A stretch of DNA of 64,000 bases from Cinclus cinclus (Eukaryota; Chordata; Aves; Passeriformes; Cinclidae), in the NCBI RefSeq assembly GCF_963662255.1, contig NC_085052.1, forward strand, positions 9,321,807 through 9,385,806, written 5' to 3'. A program made the position numbers and the translations under genes. Below the pieces are notes generated by a model that worked only from the letters and a program-made list of their open reading frames with translations, made no database searches and had not been told where the DNA came from. Of the stretch, positions 50,998-64,000 are shown in pieces. How positions within the stretch are numbered: position 1 is the first letter of the stretch; each line of letters opens with the position of its first letter.

Positions 50998-53900
50998 ACA
51001 GTGTACAAGAGGTACTTATTATAAAGATAAGGGGGTTGATTCATTTCTTGTAGCTTTTGGAAGACATAATGTGAACAGGACAGTGGTTAGTCTATTTAAA
51101 TGGTTGCATATATATAATTTAATAAGGCACACTTGACTGCAGGTGTTCTTGGACTTGGCCTTCATTGTCTGTGATGTCCTGAGCAATGCCTGGGAGTTAA
51201 CTTGAGGCTACTGAAAAATTAGCATGATTAGACAGAGACTGCTGCAAGATGCTCCAAATTGTATATGACTGGGACTTGCTATTTTTTTTTCTCCCCACTG
51301 CTCACCTGCTACAATTTCTAGCAGCCTTAAAATTAAACTTAGAGCATCTTACCTACATGCCACTGTTCTCATGCATTGCTAAGCTTAGCTATAGGCCATA
51401 TCTAACTCTTTGACTTGTGGCTCACTAGTTCTGGGGTTTTATTCTCACCTCAGTGTGTTTTATTTTACCTGTTTCTCCAAGTTGTCTTGCATGTTGTGGA
51501 AAATAAAGCTAACATTTCTAACAAGGTTACTATCCTTACTCCTCTCAACCAGGGTAGCAAACAGTCCCTCAAGAAGACAGTCTTGAAACTTCTGTAGTTC
51601 ACACCCTCCCACAACAAAGTAACTGTTTCTCGATTTCTTTTTGTCTCTTTCCCTTGCGCTTATTTCTATAAAAGTTTTGTACTTGTCCTTGTCTGCTGTG
51701 CTTGGCATGGGTACTGTGTTGCAAGGTTCCCAGTGTTTGAAGATTTTTAGCTAATCGTTTTCAAGGTTGAATGCCTAAGGTTTAGTTCTTGAATTCAGCA
51801 GAGGCAGGTAAATAATTGAGTTGCCTGAGGTTTTCTTGCTGTTAGTCATTGTCCTCCCTAATGGAGATGAGAAAATCTGATTCCTCTGAACAAACCAGAC
51901 TTGAAGAAGTCTTTGACTTCAACATCACTTTAAATCCTAGAGAGAAGCGGTGCCTGGAAATGTGTCACGGTGTTCAGCACATTCTATCCAGGGGTTCAAT
52001 AGTTACATTTAGATAGTAGAACTTGCTTGTTAGAGTGTTTTCAAGTGATACAAAAGCACTCTCAAAATCAGCTCCAATCAGCGGGAGCTGCAGGTTACGC
52101 AGCACCTGGATTGTCAGTCTCTTGAATATTTCAGAGCGGTGGGGTTCTCAAATCTTAGCTTTAGTCACTAAGAAAATACAGGCTCTGGGCATATTAAAAT
52201 ACTTGTATTAATGATGTTCTCAAACTTCATGGGTTCCTTGTCCCTGTGATCTGGTGGGACACTAAGGGACAGGCATGATATATTTGTGTGACTTGCTTGC
52301 ATCTGGTTTGGATGCTCGTCATGAGGTGTAAAGATAAACTCCTGTCAACCTGAGTAGAGCATTTGTTCTGAGTACTGGAAACTGAAGCAGGAAATAGAAC
52401 ATTAAATGGCTGTTCATAGGCAGAAAAGAGGAGGTGTAGATTTGGGCATAATGACATCACAAAAGAACTGCAAATGAGACATTATCTATGAAAATTGTTC
52501 AAGCTGACAAAGCAAAGAGCCTCTTGCCAGGCTAGTGAGGAAACATCCAAGCTAATTAAGTAGGATTGTGAGAATATGAACATGCTACAGAAAGGCTGTT
52601 TATCATGGCTAAGAAATGCGAACCAGCCTGGTTTTACACTCAATGAAGAGAGCCTCAGCTGCCTCACTGGTAAACAAAGAGAGTGCAAGTGAGGTTTCAG
52701 GTCACCAGAGGCTCTTCAAAATAAGTAGAATTCACCGAATCCTTCCTAAAGCCAAATTGAGGACACTTTTACCTAAAACCACCTTCTTTGGCAACAATCC
52801 AAACCAAGGTCATTTCGTAGCCATTTTATTGCTAGTGACCGATTTTCCTCTTTCAAAGGAAAGTATGGAGGTTTTTATTATTTATCATTTCAACGAACAC
52901 ATTAGGAGGCCAGCCAAGTAAAGCCAGTTGACTCTACCTCGGAAGTAGCACCTGGAGCTGGCTTCTCAGGTCCTGTATAACTCCTCCATGACTTCTGCAG
53001 TTTCCATAGCAATTGAGGTCTTGGAGGTGAATGATCATGTGATGTTATTCCTTGGCTCACAGAAACACTCAGTAGCAGCCACTGTGCCTCTAACCTTGAG
53101 TCCCCCAGTGGAGCTCTACAGAGTCACCGACAGCTTGTGTCAAAGTGCATCATAAATTCCACATTCCTTTTTACAGATACTCTTTGCTAGTCCCATCTAC
53201 TTCCCCCATTGCTGTGTGCATAAAGCAGAGTGACCTTTTTCCTAACCCAGACCATTTCGGCACAGATGATTTGCATTTAACACTTGCAAAAAAGTTGTTG
53301 AGCAGCTATTAATTCACTTGCTTTCATGCCGATTCCTCTTTTTCTGTGGGTAGCAAAACTCAAGGTTGAACTCAGGTTGCCTTTATCCAGTGTTTTGGTA
53401 TCCAGTATTACTGTATTTCATCCAGCATGGCCTCTCCTGGAAGCTCCATGTGCATGAACCAGCCAGGCCTGACCTTGCTCTCCCTGAGACATCTGATGAG
53501 ATCGCAGCTGGGGGTGATACAGCTATGAACACTGTAGTTATGGGAAAGTCTTGAGAGATATTTTTACCAAATAAAAATGGAAAGCTTGCAAAAGCATGAC
53601 ATGAGCAATGTTTTCAGTACTTTGAGTTCCCTTCTCATAAACATGTGGAAACTCTTTAGGCGTCTGGTATCAAGATCTTAGTTAATTTATTTTTCCAGAC
53701 TGCTCATTCAAAGATTTGTCCTATATGAGAAGCTAAATGCTGCAGTCCAAGGTCATGGAAAGCAATGGGGAAAGAGTTTTGTGGATACACTGAAGTGTTT
53801 CAATTTTAGATTTTGTTTTCTTCTTCTGTAGCCAGTATTCAGTATCGAAGAAGGGGAAAGCTGATACAGGAATTGTCTAGCAACTGAGTACCATGCTTTC

Positions 53901-56900
53901 AGGCTTCTCTCTGTAAAAACTTCTCAAATAATCTTAAACATGTGTTAATATGTGGTGATCAGTAGAGGGGAAAGAAAAGCTATGGGACCATATCAAGCTG
54001 ACAAAGTATATGTGTCCCTTTGAAAGAATGTAAGTATCCTGCCATTTCTAGAAAAGCAGGAGACTTGGTTTGTGCTTCAGAAACCAGAACAAGTTCAGCG
54101 GTCAGTGGGTAAAATTAGAGTGCAATTATGAGGACAGCACATGGACCTTATTAATATCTGCTAGGAGGGGAAGCATAACAAAAATGATTACAGATAGGGA
54201 TCACAGGGGATCCATGGCCTGATGTCATTCACGCTGCACAAAGGAACTTAGTATGCTCTAAACCAGATGGAGGTTTAGGGTTTTTCATAGCAGTTAAAAA
54301 TTTTATGTTTGCTAGTCAGAACAAGGTCCTTCTTGCAGTCACTGAAATCACCCAGAAAAAGCCCTCTGAGAAACCAGCTTATGCTCAGAATTAAAAGTTT
54401 ACGATGTGCAGGCTGCCTGTAAGTGGAGTGGTGCTGAGGGGCTGTGGCCTCACCCTCTTCTCAGCATTTGGCAGAGCTGCCATGTAACCCAGAGCCAAGT
54501 CCAGAATTGGAACATTGCACAAGATAAATTAATTCTCAAAAGAAAGGAAAGAAAACTATCCAATTTTAGATGAAATATTGGCTGAAGTTGCCAGAACAAC
54601 TTCTCAGACTGAGAAACTACAGAAAGTAATTGAGGACATAAGAACAGGGTGAACTGAACATTGTCTACACTCAGAGCTTTGGTCATTACCATCAACTTGC
54701 AAGGGAGATCTCAGTCCTGCGTGGTGTGTTGTGTCAAGAATTTATTTAAAGAGTATGTGATGATGAATAAAACTCTTGGGATACAAAATTTAATTTACTA
54801 GAATTTACATTTTGAAAATCGTTAAACTCAAAGATGCAGAAACATGAGGTAATTATCCCACTGGCAGTCAGTGAACTTCAATACCTTCTGTACATGCCAA
54901 AAGTATCAGAACTTCCGTGATTTTTTTTTTCTGAAAAATTTGGAGACTAATATAGTTTTGCACGACTGTGCACACTAATTTTATTTTTCTTCTGATCAAA
55001 AGTAGCTATTGTATTCTTATTATATTTTTTCATTTTATTTACATATAACTGTGAATATAAAAACCATCCATAACCTTTAGCTAAATCACAACCAGAGACC
55101 CACAAAGCACTGTCCTTTGTTTATGTTATTCCTGAGAAGGAAATAAAGGCCCCAGTTTTGTGTTACAAAGCAGTACTAAAAAGTGGGGGCTCTCCTGATT
55201 CATGAAATATATATTCTGTACCTCTGAATGACACTGGTAAATTTAGTCAAAACCAGTGTAGGTCAGACAGAGGCAGTCCATGAATCAGAAAGGTGTTAGA
55301 GTTGTTTGAAGCGTCCTGCTTGCATATTGTTCCTGGGTGAAGTTTAAATAGCCACCACAAATATCCTTCATTTAGGGGTAGATTTCTGCTTCCCTGCTTA
55401 AATAAGGTAATTAACCCATATGTCAGCTTTCAGTCTGTGTCATATATTCATGGGAGCTGGCTCAGCATTCTTAGTAGAGCTGGAGTTAGTACATAATGCT
55501 TACAGATTAACAGAATGGATATTGAAATGTCCTGCCAGAAATACTGGCTCTGAAGGATCTGGGGGAAACTCAACATTCACATTGAAATTATGAAGTTATA
55601 TCTTATTACCCATCACTTGTAATGCCAGATGTCTCACAGGTTCTTATTGCAAGCACATTATCTAGTCTAAGTTTGGAGACACCATCTTTCCAACCTGGAA
55701 AGGAGGAAGGAAATTTGTAGTTCTTCACATCTTTTGTTAGATCTTGTCTGCAACTTCATCTTCATGTGCTCCATCCTAGAGGCTGGACTGGGAGCTGATG
55801 ATGAGGAGCATTTGAGATTAATGGCCTTTCTTTTAACTAGCATTGGGATAAAGAACTAGCCAGAAAGGATTTTAACAAAACCCAGCAATATTTCATTGTA
55901 GTTATGACTGTGCTTTACAAGTGAAATTAGAGCAGCTTTCCTCATTAGCTACCAAAAAAAAAAAAAGGCAGATTCTGTGTTTTTAGGAAGCCTAGTCCGG
56001 CTGTTTCAGGAATGTTTTTGGTGTGTAAGGAGCCAGGGTGGGAGATAAACTGTTTTTATTTGTTTGTTTGTACAAACACAGTTACCATCTGGCTCGTAGC
56101 ATGGAAGGAGAATCTTTCTCCACTCTCAGGAGGGTTTGTTTTTATTGGCCGTGACTCTACAGGAATACATCTCTGATCAGATATCAGATATCTCTGAGCA
56201 CATAATTCCCTTCAGCAGATAAATCCCTTGTAGCTCTGCCTCCTAAGAGTGTGCTGAAAGCACCTTGCCCATGCACAGTCCAGAATATTTCTAAAAATCC
56301 AGAGAACCAGTGGGTTTATCCATGGCCCACAAAGCAAATAGCATTATGAAGCCCTCTTCCTCTTTTCACATTGTTGGAGAATGATTTTTGAAATAAATTA
56401 GATGTGTTTCTTTGATCATAAACTGTGTTTTTCAATAGGAAATATCTATAGACTTAAAGGTTTCCATGTACAGCTAACCCACAGAACAGAATTTTGTTTA
56501 TTATTTGGTTGATAAACAGATGCTGATTACTTTAGTGGCACTGGAATTATATATTATTTTTGCAATGGGCTGAATATTATAAAAAGTGGCTCTGGATCTT
56601 TCTATCTGATGCCAAGCTTGTACTTCCAGTACGTCCTCTTGGGTACCATGGAGATATAGCATGAAAAAGAAATGGGAACAGTTGGATACTTCTAGTAATG
56701 TTTCTATAGCAAAATTTTGTGAGGCTATTCTTCTCTTTGGAATATCAAATCACATGTTCTAAAGTAACTTGATATTCCCTGAGGCTATATAAGGTTCATA
56801 GCATCTGGCTGTTGCAGATATATATAAAGCAGTTGTTATTTTTCTGAACATCAGGTGGATTTTTGACTTTTACATTCAAGAGTTGGAAGACTGGTTCATA

Positions 56901-59900
56901 CTTTCCTGCTGAATCTCAGCAGATCACTGTTTCTGTGAGACCTCAAAGCAGTTGTTTTATCACTATCTGTCACAGTCATATATTTTCACAGTTAGAGAAA
57001 CCTTCTCAACCTTCTCATGTAAGAATGAACTTCAGTAGTTTTGTGTGGGACTGTTGTTGTCATACAGACATGAAAACTAGGAGAGCTGGTCCCCAGGCTG
57101 TGATTCAAACCATCTGGGTTAGGGATTTTCAGTTTTGCCACTGATTCAAAGCCTTGCCTCCGGGCAAAAATCAAAGGTTATTTTCTAAGGCTGAGTTTTA
57201 TTAAGGTCCTGTCTTGTGCTTAGAGAGATCTTTTGTCTTTGCTCACATTGAGCTGATCTTGAAAAACCATCCCTTGTGCAGGAAGGGGCTTTACTCACGC
57301 CATGGAGGTACCACAGGTTTGTTTAAACAAAGAATTGACCCTCTGTTTGTGGTTTTTCAGCCTCATCTGTTTCCTCAGGTGGTGGCTGGTGTCTTCCCTG
57401 CGTCTGCACACCAGAAAAGGTGGGGCTGTTTAGGGTTTCCCAAAACTTCTCCCAAGTGTTTGCACTGCCAAGAGTCATAGCCTGACCAACACAAGTACAG
57501 ACAGGTATTTATCTCAAATGAAAATGTCACTCAGCAGTCACCAGTTGTCTCATTCTTGGCTGATACAGAGCCAAGAGCATCTCCAGGAAGGCAAGAAGGA
57601 AGAGAACTTGGGTGGTTTTATCTGCTCCCTCAAATCCTGATGACTCTGTGCTTGCTGATACATTTTGTTACCCAAAGCCATCTTGGAAAGTGTTACAATG
57701 AAGAAGCTGTTATGCCATAGAGTTCATATTTTTATATTACAGGATTATGATGTGGTTCTGCCAGCAGTTCTCTTGGGAACTCTTTGGCTGCTTTCCCAAT
57801 TTAGTTGTTACACGGATGATTCATTTAAAGAGACACGAACACCATGTTCTCAGGAGTGCCTGCTGAGACGTTCCCTTGAAGACGTGTCTAATGGCTTCAC
57901 CCATCTGGGGGTGCACTGGATTTATCACAGAAAATGAAAAGAATAGAGAAACAGTGGTGTTTGTTCCACTGCGAGAACGCAGAGTGCACCAGAGCTGCAG
58001 AGAAAAGCAAAATGTAAAGGATGTTTCAAGTGTTGTCATACGTGGTTGTGGCTGAAATATCATGGCAGAAATAGGTTGGGATAGCTCAGGTTTAACCAAA
58101 GGAATAATTCTGAGTAGTCAAATTTCTAAATAATCTCTTCTTTCAAGGATATTTGTGGGGGTTTTGTGGGGTTTTTTTGGGCTCTTTTTCCCCATATGAA
58201 ACTGCCTGTGTAAGTTATACCACTCCCTCTCTTTGGTACACACTGGCATCTAATATTACTGATCTGAAATCTTTGAGAGAGAGTTTTTATTGGGCTTTTT
58301 CTTCTGTGGACCACTGTGCTCAAAAAGAGTGTAGGAATTCAGCATCTTCAAACCCTCTGCCTGCCTGTCAGTCAAAGTTTCTTTATCAGCTAATGAGGGA
58401 ACCAGCAACATAAATCAGTTCTGCATTTAGGCTTAACCCTGAAATAGTAATATCTGTGATTTATTATTTGCACAGTGGCCAGTCTGAACTGGGGTGATAA
58501 ACATTCTTCACTACAGACCACAGGCAAAAATCCAGGTAATGACAGAGCTGTCCTCAGGTTACATGATTAAAAGCTCTTCACTTGGGAAAAGGAAAAGATA
58601 GTTATGTATGAATAGAATGTTACAGTCAGGCTTCACACACACAAAAAGAGATTATTACCCCACTAGTGACATTCGCAATTGGTGAAAAGCACTTTCTAAA
58701 AATCTTTATGATCATTTTGTTCCCTCTCAAAGATGTTGCAAAGCCATTTGGTCAAATTATGCTCTTAAAAGAGTCCAGACAGGGCAGGACCCTCTCCTGA
58801 CCAAATGGCAACTGCTCAGCAAGATTGTCCCAGTGAGTGTCTGCACAAAGAGCTTCTCTGCTCAGTGAGGGCTTCAGCTTGTACCCTCCAGTCTCTCATC
58901 TTGGAGGCAATCATAGCATAAGAGGAGCAAGCAGCTGGTTCTGCATTGTCATCCAAGCAACAAGACTGAAAGTAGTGCTGTGCCAGTCTTGCACAAAATC
59001 CCAAAATAGAATGCTAATAAGTGGAGCAGCAGACTATGGAGACAGCTAGAAAATCAGTATGATGTGTGAAAAGGTACTTTTGGTGAGAAAAAGCGTAGTA
59101 TACACCTTTTCTGGTTTTGTTTTTACTCTCTGAAAACAGTAAAAGTCTCCCAAAACGTAAGTATTTTCTTTGCTTAGCCTTGAGATGAAGTGTGCATAAA
59201 CATACCAACACCCAAGTTGCAACAGCACTCCTCAGTGCTGTACTCCCCAGCTCCCTGCTCCACAAGACCCCTGAATATCTGATGTGTACCCTCCTGTTCC
59301 ATCTACTGCTCCAGAGCTAGAGTTTGGGCTTTTGTTGTCATATTATGATACTGTCCAGAGGATCCAACAGCAGACCAGAGTCACAATATCCTGAGTGAGG
59401 TGTAGATTCTGGTTTCAGAGTGAAGAAATTGTTCAGCAGGAGTTGCCTTCAACAGGATCCATAAACTAAAAACCAACAGTAAACACATCTCTTACACTTA
59501 TCCTAGTGAGAAAAAAGCAAGAAAAATGTGTTTATGTTTAACCATTACTTAAATGGAGCTTAGGTAGGGAGGGACAAGTTAATGAAGTGCTAAGTGAAAC
59601 TACTTCAATGGAGGACTTAACTGGGACAATATAATAACCAGTAATGAACTCAGGATGAGGAGTCTCTTCCATGCATTAATTGTTGCCAAGATTTTTCTCA
59701 GTGTATTTTGTTTAGTGTCAAGGAGCTGTTTGAAATCTACTGGCTCCTGTAGGTGTTTGCTGTCAGACATGAAAATAAAAGTGCAAACTCATTACTATTA
59801 AGGTTGTGGAAGCACTTGCACTCGTCTCTCTTGCAAGGAGACATTGTAAGACACAGTCTATTATGTTAGGAAGGCACTAAGGGGTTTTGGTTTGTCTCTG

Positions 59901-62466
59901 TGCCCCCATTCTAAATAAAGTTCTTGTCAAGTACAGAACACTTGGAACCGAATGAGAAAAGTGTAAAAGTCAGAACTGCAGATAATTTATGATTCTGAAA
60001 AGTAAATTCAATGGTATAAGTGACTCATTAATACTAAGTCTTTTTAATGACAGTTTAATGAAAACGGACATATCTTCAATGTTGCATAGAGAGGAAAGCC
60101 CTTCAGGCTGTATCTTAATGACTTTCTCAGACTCCATGCGTTTAAAACTTAAGGTTTCAAATGATTCTGTGCCATGAACAGGATTTACTCTGGTTTTGAC
60201 AGCTTCCTAAATGTTCATGAAGTTGAGGCAAGATCTAAAAGTCCTTCGAGCTTAAACAAACCGTAATCTGATGTCCTCTGCTGCTTATGTGTTGTGCCAT
60301 GTTTGTTTCCTCTGTTGCATCCCAAGTTTTCCACAACTTTACATTGTGATTTTTCTTACTGAGACAAAAAAATAAAATTTGGCAATGCCAGAACTGAGGA
60401 TCCTTTCTGTAGTTCATTGTCTTTGTGTAAAGAGCTCTTCTTTTAATCCTCCCTGTTGAACAGGAGTTGACCTGAGTGAATGTAAACCATTTAAATTGAG
60501 GGAAATTTTCTTTTAATTCTTTTCCATCTCTCAGCTTGACTACTTAAAACGTCCTTGTGGTTCTGCTGCAAAATTCTTTATTCTACCCTAAAGAACTGTT
60601 TATTCTCTAACAGACAAATACTTTTAATAAAATAAAGACATTTAAGACAGATTGCTCTACAGCACTAAGTCATATCAGAAAATCTTAACAATAAATGATA
60701 TGTCATATTTTTTACCCAGATACACATTTTTTTTTCAGGCTTTATAGGAGGAATCTAAAGAAAAAGAAATATTTTCCTTTTGCAGCTAATGTAATAGTTC
60801 AATTACAGAAGAAATTAGTTTGGAATCAAATATCCCTACAGCCATCTGTCTTGTCAAAGAAAGCACAAATTTCTACTTTCATGATACAACAGAACAAGCA
60901 AAGAGGCTTTTTCCTCCAAACCAAACCCATTTTCAAGTAACACTTAAGCTCTAAATTTTTGTGGCATGGTTTTTACAGGTTAAAATGCCAAAGTTTCTTC
61001 ATACTGCAACCTTAACTGTTTTCACTCTTTCCCCCGGGCTTGTGTAGTTTCAGCTGCTTCTTTTGCCCATGGTTGATCACAACCACTCATTAACACCAGT
61101 GGAAAAGCCCTGCAGCTCAAGGCTCAGCTATTGAATGCTCCCTGTGTTAGCTGGAGACCCCCCTGCTATTTTGGTTGGGAACTTCCTTTACCATCACATT
61201 TCTCAATTATCTGTTTCATTCCCGTGCCCCAAAGGAAAAAATTATATGGCTGCTATGTCCTCTGTTTCAGAAGGGTTAATCTACTTCTGAACATCACCCA
61301 TCAAGTAATTTATAGCCTGTGACTGAGGCTGCCAAGCTGCCTCATGCTCCATCTTATCTGTTAATATGCTCTGAGGATCCTCAATTTCTTTCACTTTGCA
61401 CATCTTTTCTTTAAGGAAAAGGTTAATGTTTTGCAGGTGTGCATCCACCTTACGTCCTTCTTGATACTGAACACAAAAACTCTTCATTTAATGATCCATA
61501 GACAATAATTCCAGGTAATAAACAGTGAACTCAGACCCATACATATTCTTTCTCAAATGTGAGAACATTAGCTGTTAACTGATTTTTTGTCACACTCTTT
61601 TGTCAGCATCTTTCAATTTTACCCCCAATCTCTCAGTCCATCTGACACACAGATCACAAGGAGCCAGCTTCACTGTGGCAAATGGGAACTTCTTTTGACA
61701 GATTATTTCATATGACCAACAAGGCCTATCATCCATTAACAAGATAAAAATGTCATTTCCAGAGTTACTTTGTAAAAACCGTTGGGACATGCCAACATCC
61801 GTTAGATACAATTTACAAAATATTCTCCTTGCAGATTAATAAATTGCTTCATAGCCTGTCAAAAAGTGAGCATTCTGTACAATAAATAAAGCTATTTACA
61901 AGCATCAATAACATTGCAAGAAATAATGAGCCTGGCTTTCTTCTTTTACGTGTCTTGGAGAGCAAGGTCTCCTGCTGCTCCCTGAATCAGTGAACATCTG
62001 GGCTCTCCAGAGGGCCCTATACATGAAGTTCAGCAACATCAAGTTGCAAACTGGCAAGCCTTTTCACTACATTGCATCTACTGGTATATTTTCCTTCTAT
62101 TTTGTTTTGGGGGGGATTTTATGTTAAACCTTTGATCACACTATCAAAGGCTATCTTATTCAATGTCTTATATTTTTATTTATGATAATTTAAACCAAAT
62201 CTAAAATGCTGTCACTCTTGATTGATTTGTTTTTTATTTGGCAAAGAAACTGATGCAGTCTTTATCATTACTGGAAATGTTTGTTCTGGGCTTCCAGTGG
62301 GAAAGTTTTGTGTCATTTAGAATAGGATATTTCCTTGTAATACTGATCTGTGAGTACTATCAAAGAACATTCAAGTTGTAAACAGATCTGACCTTGAGTG
62401 TCTGTAAAAGTCCATATATGCAGCTCCAGCAGAGTCTCTTGAGAGACAGTGAAAACTCTATCCTTA
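50998..62466. other. Unique non-coding DNA
   Basis: More than 11 kb without a recognisable interspersed repeat. Small simple-sequence features are an A12 run (55954-55965), a near-palindrome of GATATC words near 56176-56200 and a G/T-rich stretch near 58154-58183. Frames on both strands stay below about 100 codons. One minus-strand region (61281-61838) has only three stops in about 180 codons of a single frame and is described under findings. The segment 53240-53330 is discussed as a possible conserved element. No exon, promoter or RNA gene recognised. Confidence 0.5.
55954..55965. repeat. A12 homopolymer
   Basis: Twelve adenines followed by GGCAG. Simple homopolymer with no associated element. 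Confidence 0.9.
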
Positions 62467-62603
62467 AAAATTTTCAGAATTCAACATTAAAAAGCCTGAA
62501 CCACCTGATTTAACTTTGAAGGTAGCTCTTCTTTGAGCAGGAGGCTGGACTAGTGATCTTCTAAAGTTTCTTCCAGCCTCTACTTTTCCCTGTCATTTTA
62601 TAA
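62467..62603 (+). mobile_element. CR1 LINE 3' tail, degraded
   Basis: The plus strand shows ATTTTCAGAATTCAACATTA-type sequence (62470-62489), then CCTGAACCACCTGATTTAAC (62495-62514), TTTGAGCAGGAGGCTGGACT (62533-62552) and GTGATCTTCTAAAGTTTCTTCCAG-like sequence running into a poor 3' end (CATTTTATAAT). The order and spacing match the CR1 subfamily with a GAGCAGGGGGTTGGACTAGATGA-like core. Substitutions are frequent and the terminal 8-mer is no longer intact, so this looks like one of the older clear CR1 copies in the window. Confidence 0.88.
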
Positions 62604-64000
62604 TACCTACTCTTCTTCAGCCTCTCAGATCAGCTCATGTTTATTTCTATCCCCTTTGAACAGTGAGTGGTTTTTAGCAACCTAAATCATAACTGTTTTT
62701 TGTTACTATATTTGCCCCATATAGCTCTTTTCATGCCCTACTTTAATCAGTATATTTCCTTCTGGTTTACCATACAGTTTCATGGCAATAGGACTGTCAA
62801 ATTGGTTTATTTTAACTCATTCTATTTCTCTACCAGAGTAAGTTTTACTTCAGACTTTCATGCTCTCCAGAACTGTTTTCTTCCATGCTAGCATCTGCTT
62901 CCTTAGTATCTGGTTTTCTGTATGCTGATATTCTTCTAACTGTTGTTACATTCTTCAGTTTTTTTCTCTAAGCTTTGAAGAAAATTCTGAAAGTTTTCTC
63001 CTCTAGAGGAAATGAGTGGGAGCAATCTGCCAGCCTCTCCTGGACTCCAGTGGAGTTCACCTACCAGCAATCCTTTCCCTGTGAATGTCTTCCTCTGATC
63101 AGAATTCTTAAAACTTCAGAACACAAAATATAGAACTACATGCTCATTTTCATGACCTTTCTATGGCTTTTCCTGGGACCAGAAAAGCATCTAGGACCAT
63201 CCTGTTAGGATGACAGGTCTACAGGTGGTGAATCAGTATTCCTTTCTATTTGCAGGTTATATTTCCTTTTCTACCATAGCTGTTCAATGTACTCCTCTGT
63301 CTTCTATTAGTCTGCTGACTCAGCATAAATATTCATCTCTCTCACACACACTGTTCTTTGGGGCATTTTTTTGCCCTGGTCTCTCTGTTTCTTGATACCC
63401 AATTTGTTGCTCTTTTCTGTTGTATCTTTTCACCAACTGAAAACTCTGTTCATGGCAGCAGCATTTGTTCAAATGCAGACATTATGTTACCAGAAAAAGG
63501 AGTGGAAAAAAACACCAAAACCAAAGCCCACAATATTAATTATTTCTGTTTCTTTAATGAAATCATACACAGTGGTATTGTAGTACACCAAATGCAGCAC
63601 AAAACTTTAACCAATTTGAAAACATCGACCTGTGCTCCTGACATAACTGGAGCAGTCTCCTAAGGGATAGCTGTATACATTGATGCTTTTATTGTCTGTG
63701 CCCTGCAAAACTTTTTTTTATTATTTGTGGTTTTCATGGTATGCCCTGACTCGTTCTGTTGGTAAATAAACCAAACTTCACTTATGTAGTTTCTAAGCTG
63801 TGTTGCAAGAAGTACCCACAAAGTGAGTTACAGTTCCAGCTTTTGTGGTTGTTACAATTCTGGGTTGGATTTCATGTTGAAAGCTGGTAGTGCAGTTCTA
63901 GGGGGGTTGCTATTTCCTAAACAGTTAGAGGATTTATTCTCAGCAGTGAAGCCAAAGCAATCCTTTCCAGGAAATAAAGTCGTTTATAAGCAGTCAGGCA
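62604..64000. other. Unique non-coding DNA
   Basis: AT-rich unique sequence, T-rich on the plus strand to about 63000. Overlapping plus-strand frames at 63210-63395, 63358-63663 and 63371-63583 lie in different frames and resemble nothing I know. No repeat, RNA gene or promoter recognised up to the window end. Confidence 0.5.

Noticed and set aside
58154..58183. G/T-rich stretch considered as a G-quadruplex
   Set aside because: Only three guanine tracts of three or more lie close together; a fourth is missing.

Overview
The window looks like vertebrate, most likely avian, non-coding DNA: a long intron or an intergenic stretch. It is AT-rich and poor in CpG. The only interspersed repeats I can recognise are short, 5'-truncated CR1 LINE tails, several ending in the ATTCTATG-type 3' terminus that is typical of birds and other sauropsids. 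I see no Alu, L1, B1/B2 or other mammalian SINE sequence. The CR1 fragments total only about 1 kb (roughly 1.5% of the window), which fits the low repeat load of bird genomes better than that of turtles or crocodilians. The bird call is an inference; the species is not resolved.

I found no protein-coding gene, exon, tRNA, rRNA, snRNA or CpG-island promoter that I could defend. The open frames are short, overlap one another on both strands, and resemble no family I recognise. The longest is 180 codons at 17773-18315; it opens with TTG, and its first ATG lies 23 codons in, inside an AT microsatellite. Frames of this size are close to what chance gives in 64 kb of AT-rich sequence.

Layout: 1-8530 is unique AT-rich DNA with homopolymer runs, a pyrimidine-rich tract (3053-3155), a G13/G7 pair (4642-4684) and a TTG microsatellite (5221-5259). 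CR1 tails lie at 8531-8712 (+), 12859-13050 (-), 16272-16422 (-), 34340-34476 (+), 43110-43222 (-) and 62467-62603 (+). Weaker relics lie at 9010-9056, 11675-11722 and 18575-18650. Local duplications are an exact 58-bp doublet at 13534-13649 and a diverged 33-bp doublet at 17069-17134. A 231-bp inverted-repeat structure (two 40-bp arms, 37/40 complementary, around an A-rich core) lies at 50735-50965. A 30-base A tract lies at 41279-41308.

There is no set of genes here that could work together. The strongest structural observations are the 50.7-50.97 kb inverted repeat and the exact 58-bp duplication. Several AT-rich stretches with dense homeodomain- or POU-like words (near 11.5, 12.4, 32.4, 35.7, 46.0 and 53.3 kb) could be conserved regulatory elements, but only a cross-species alignment can decide that. 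I saw no evidence of an undescribed biological system.
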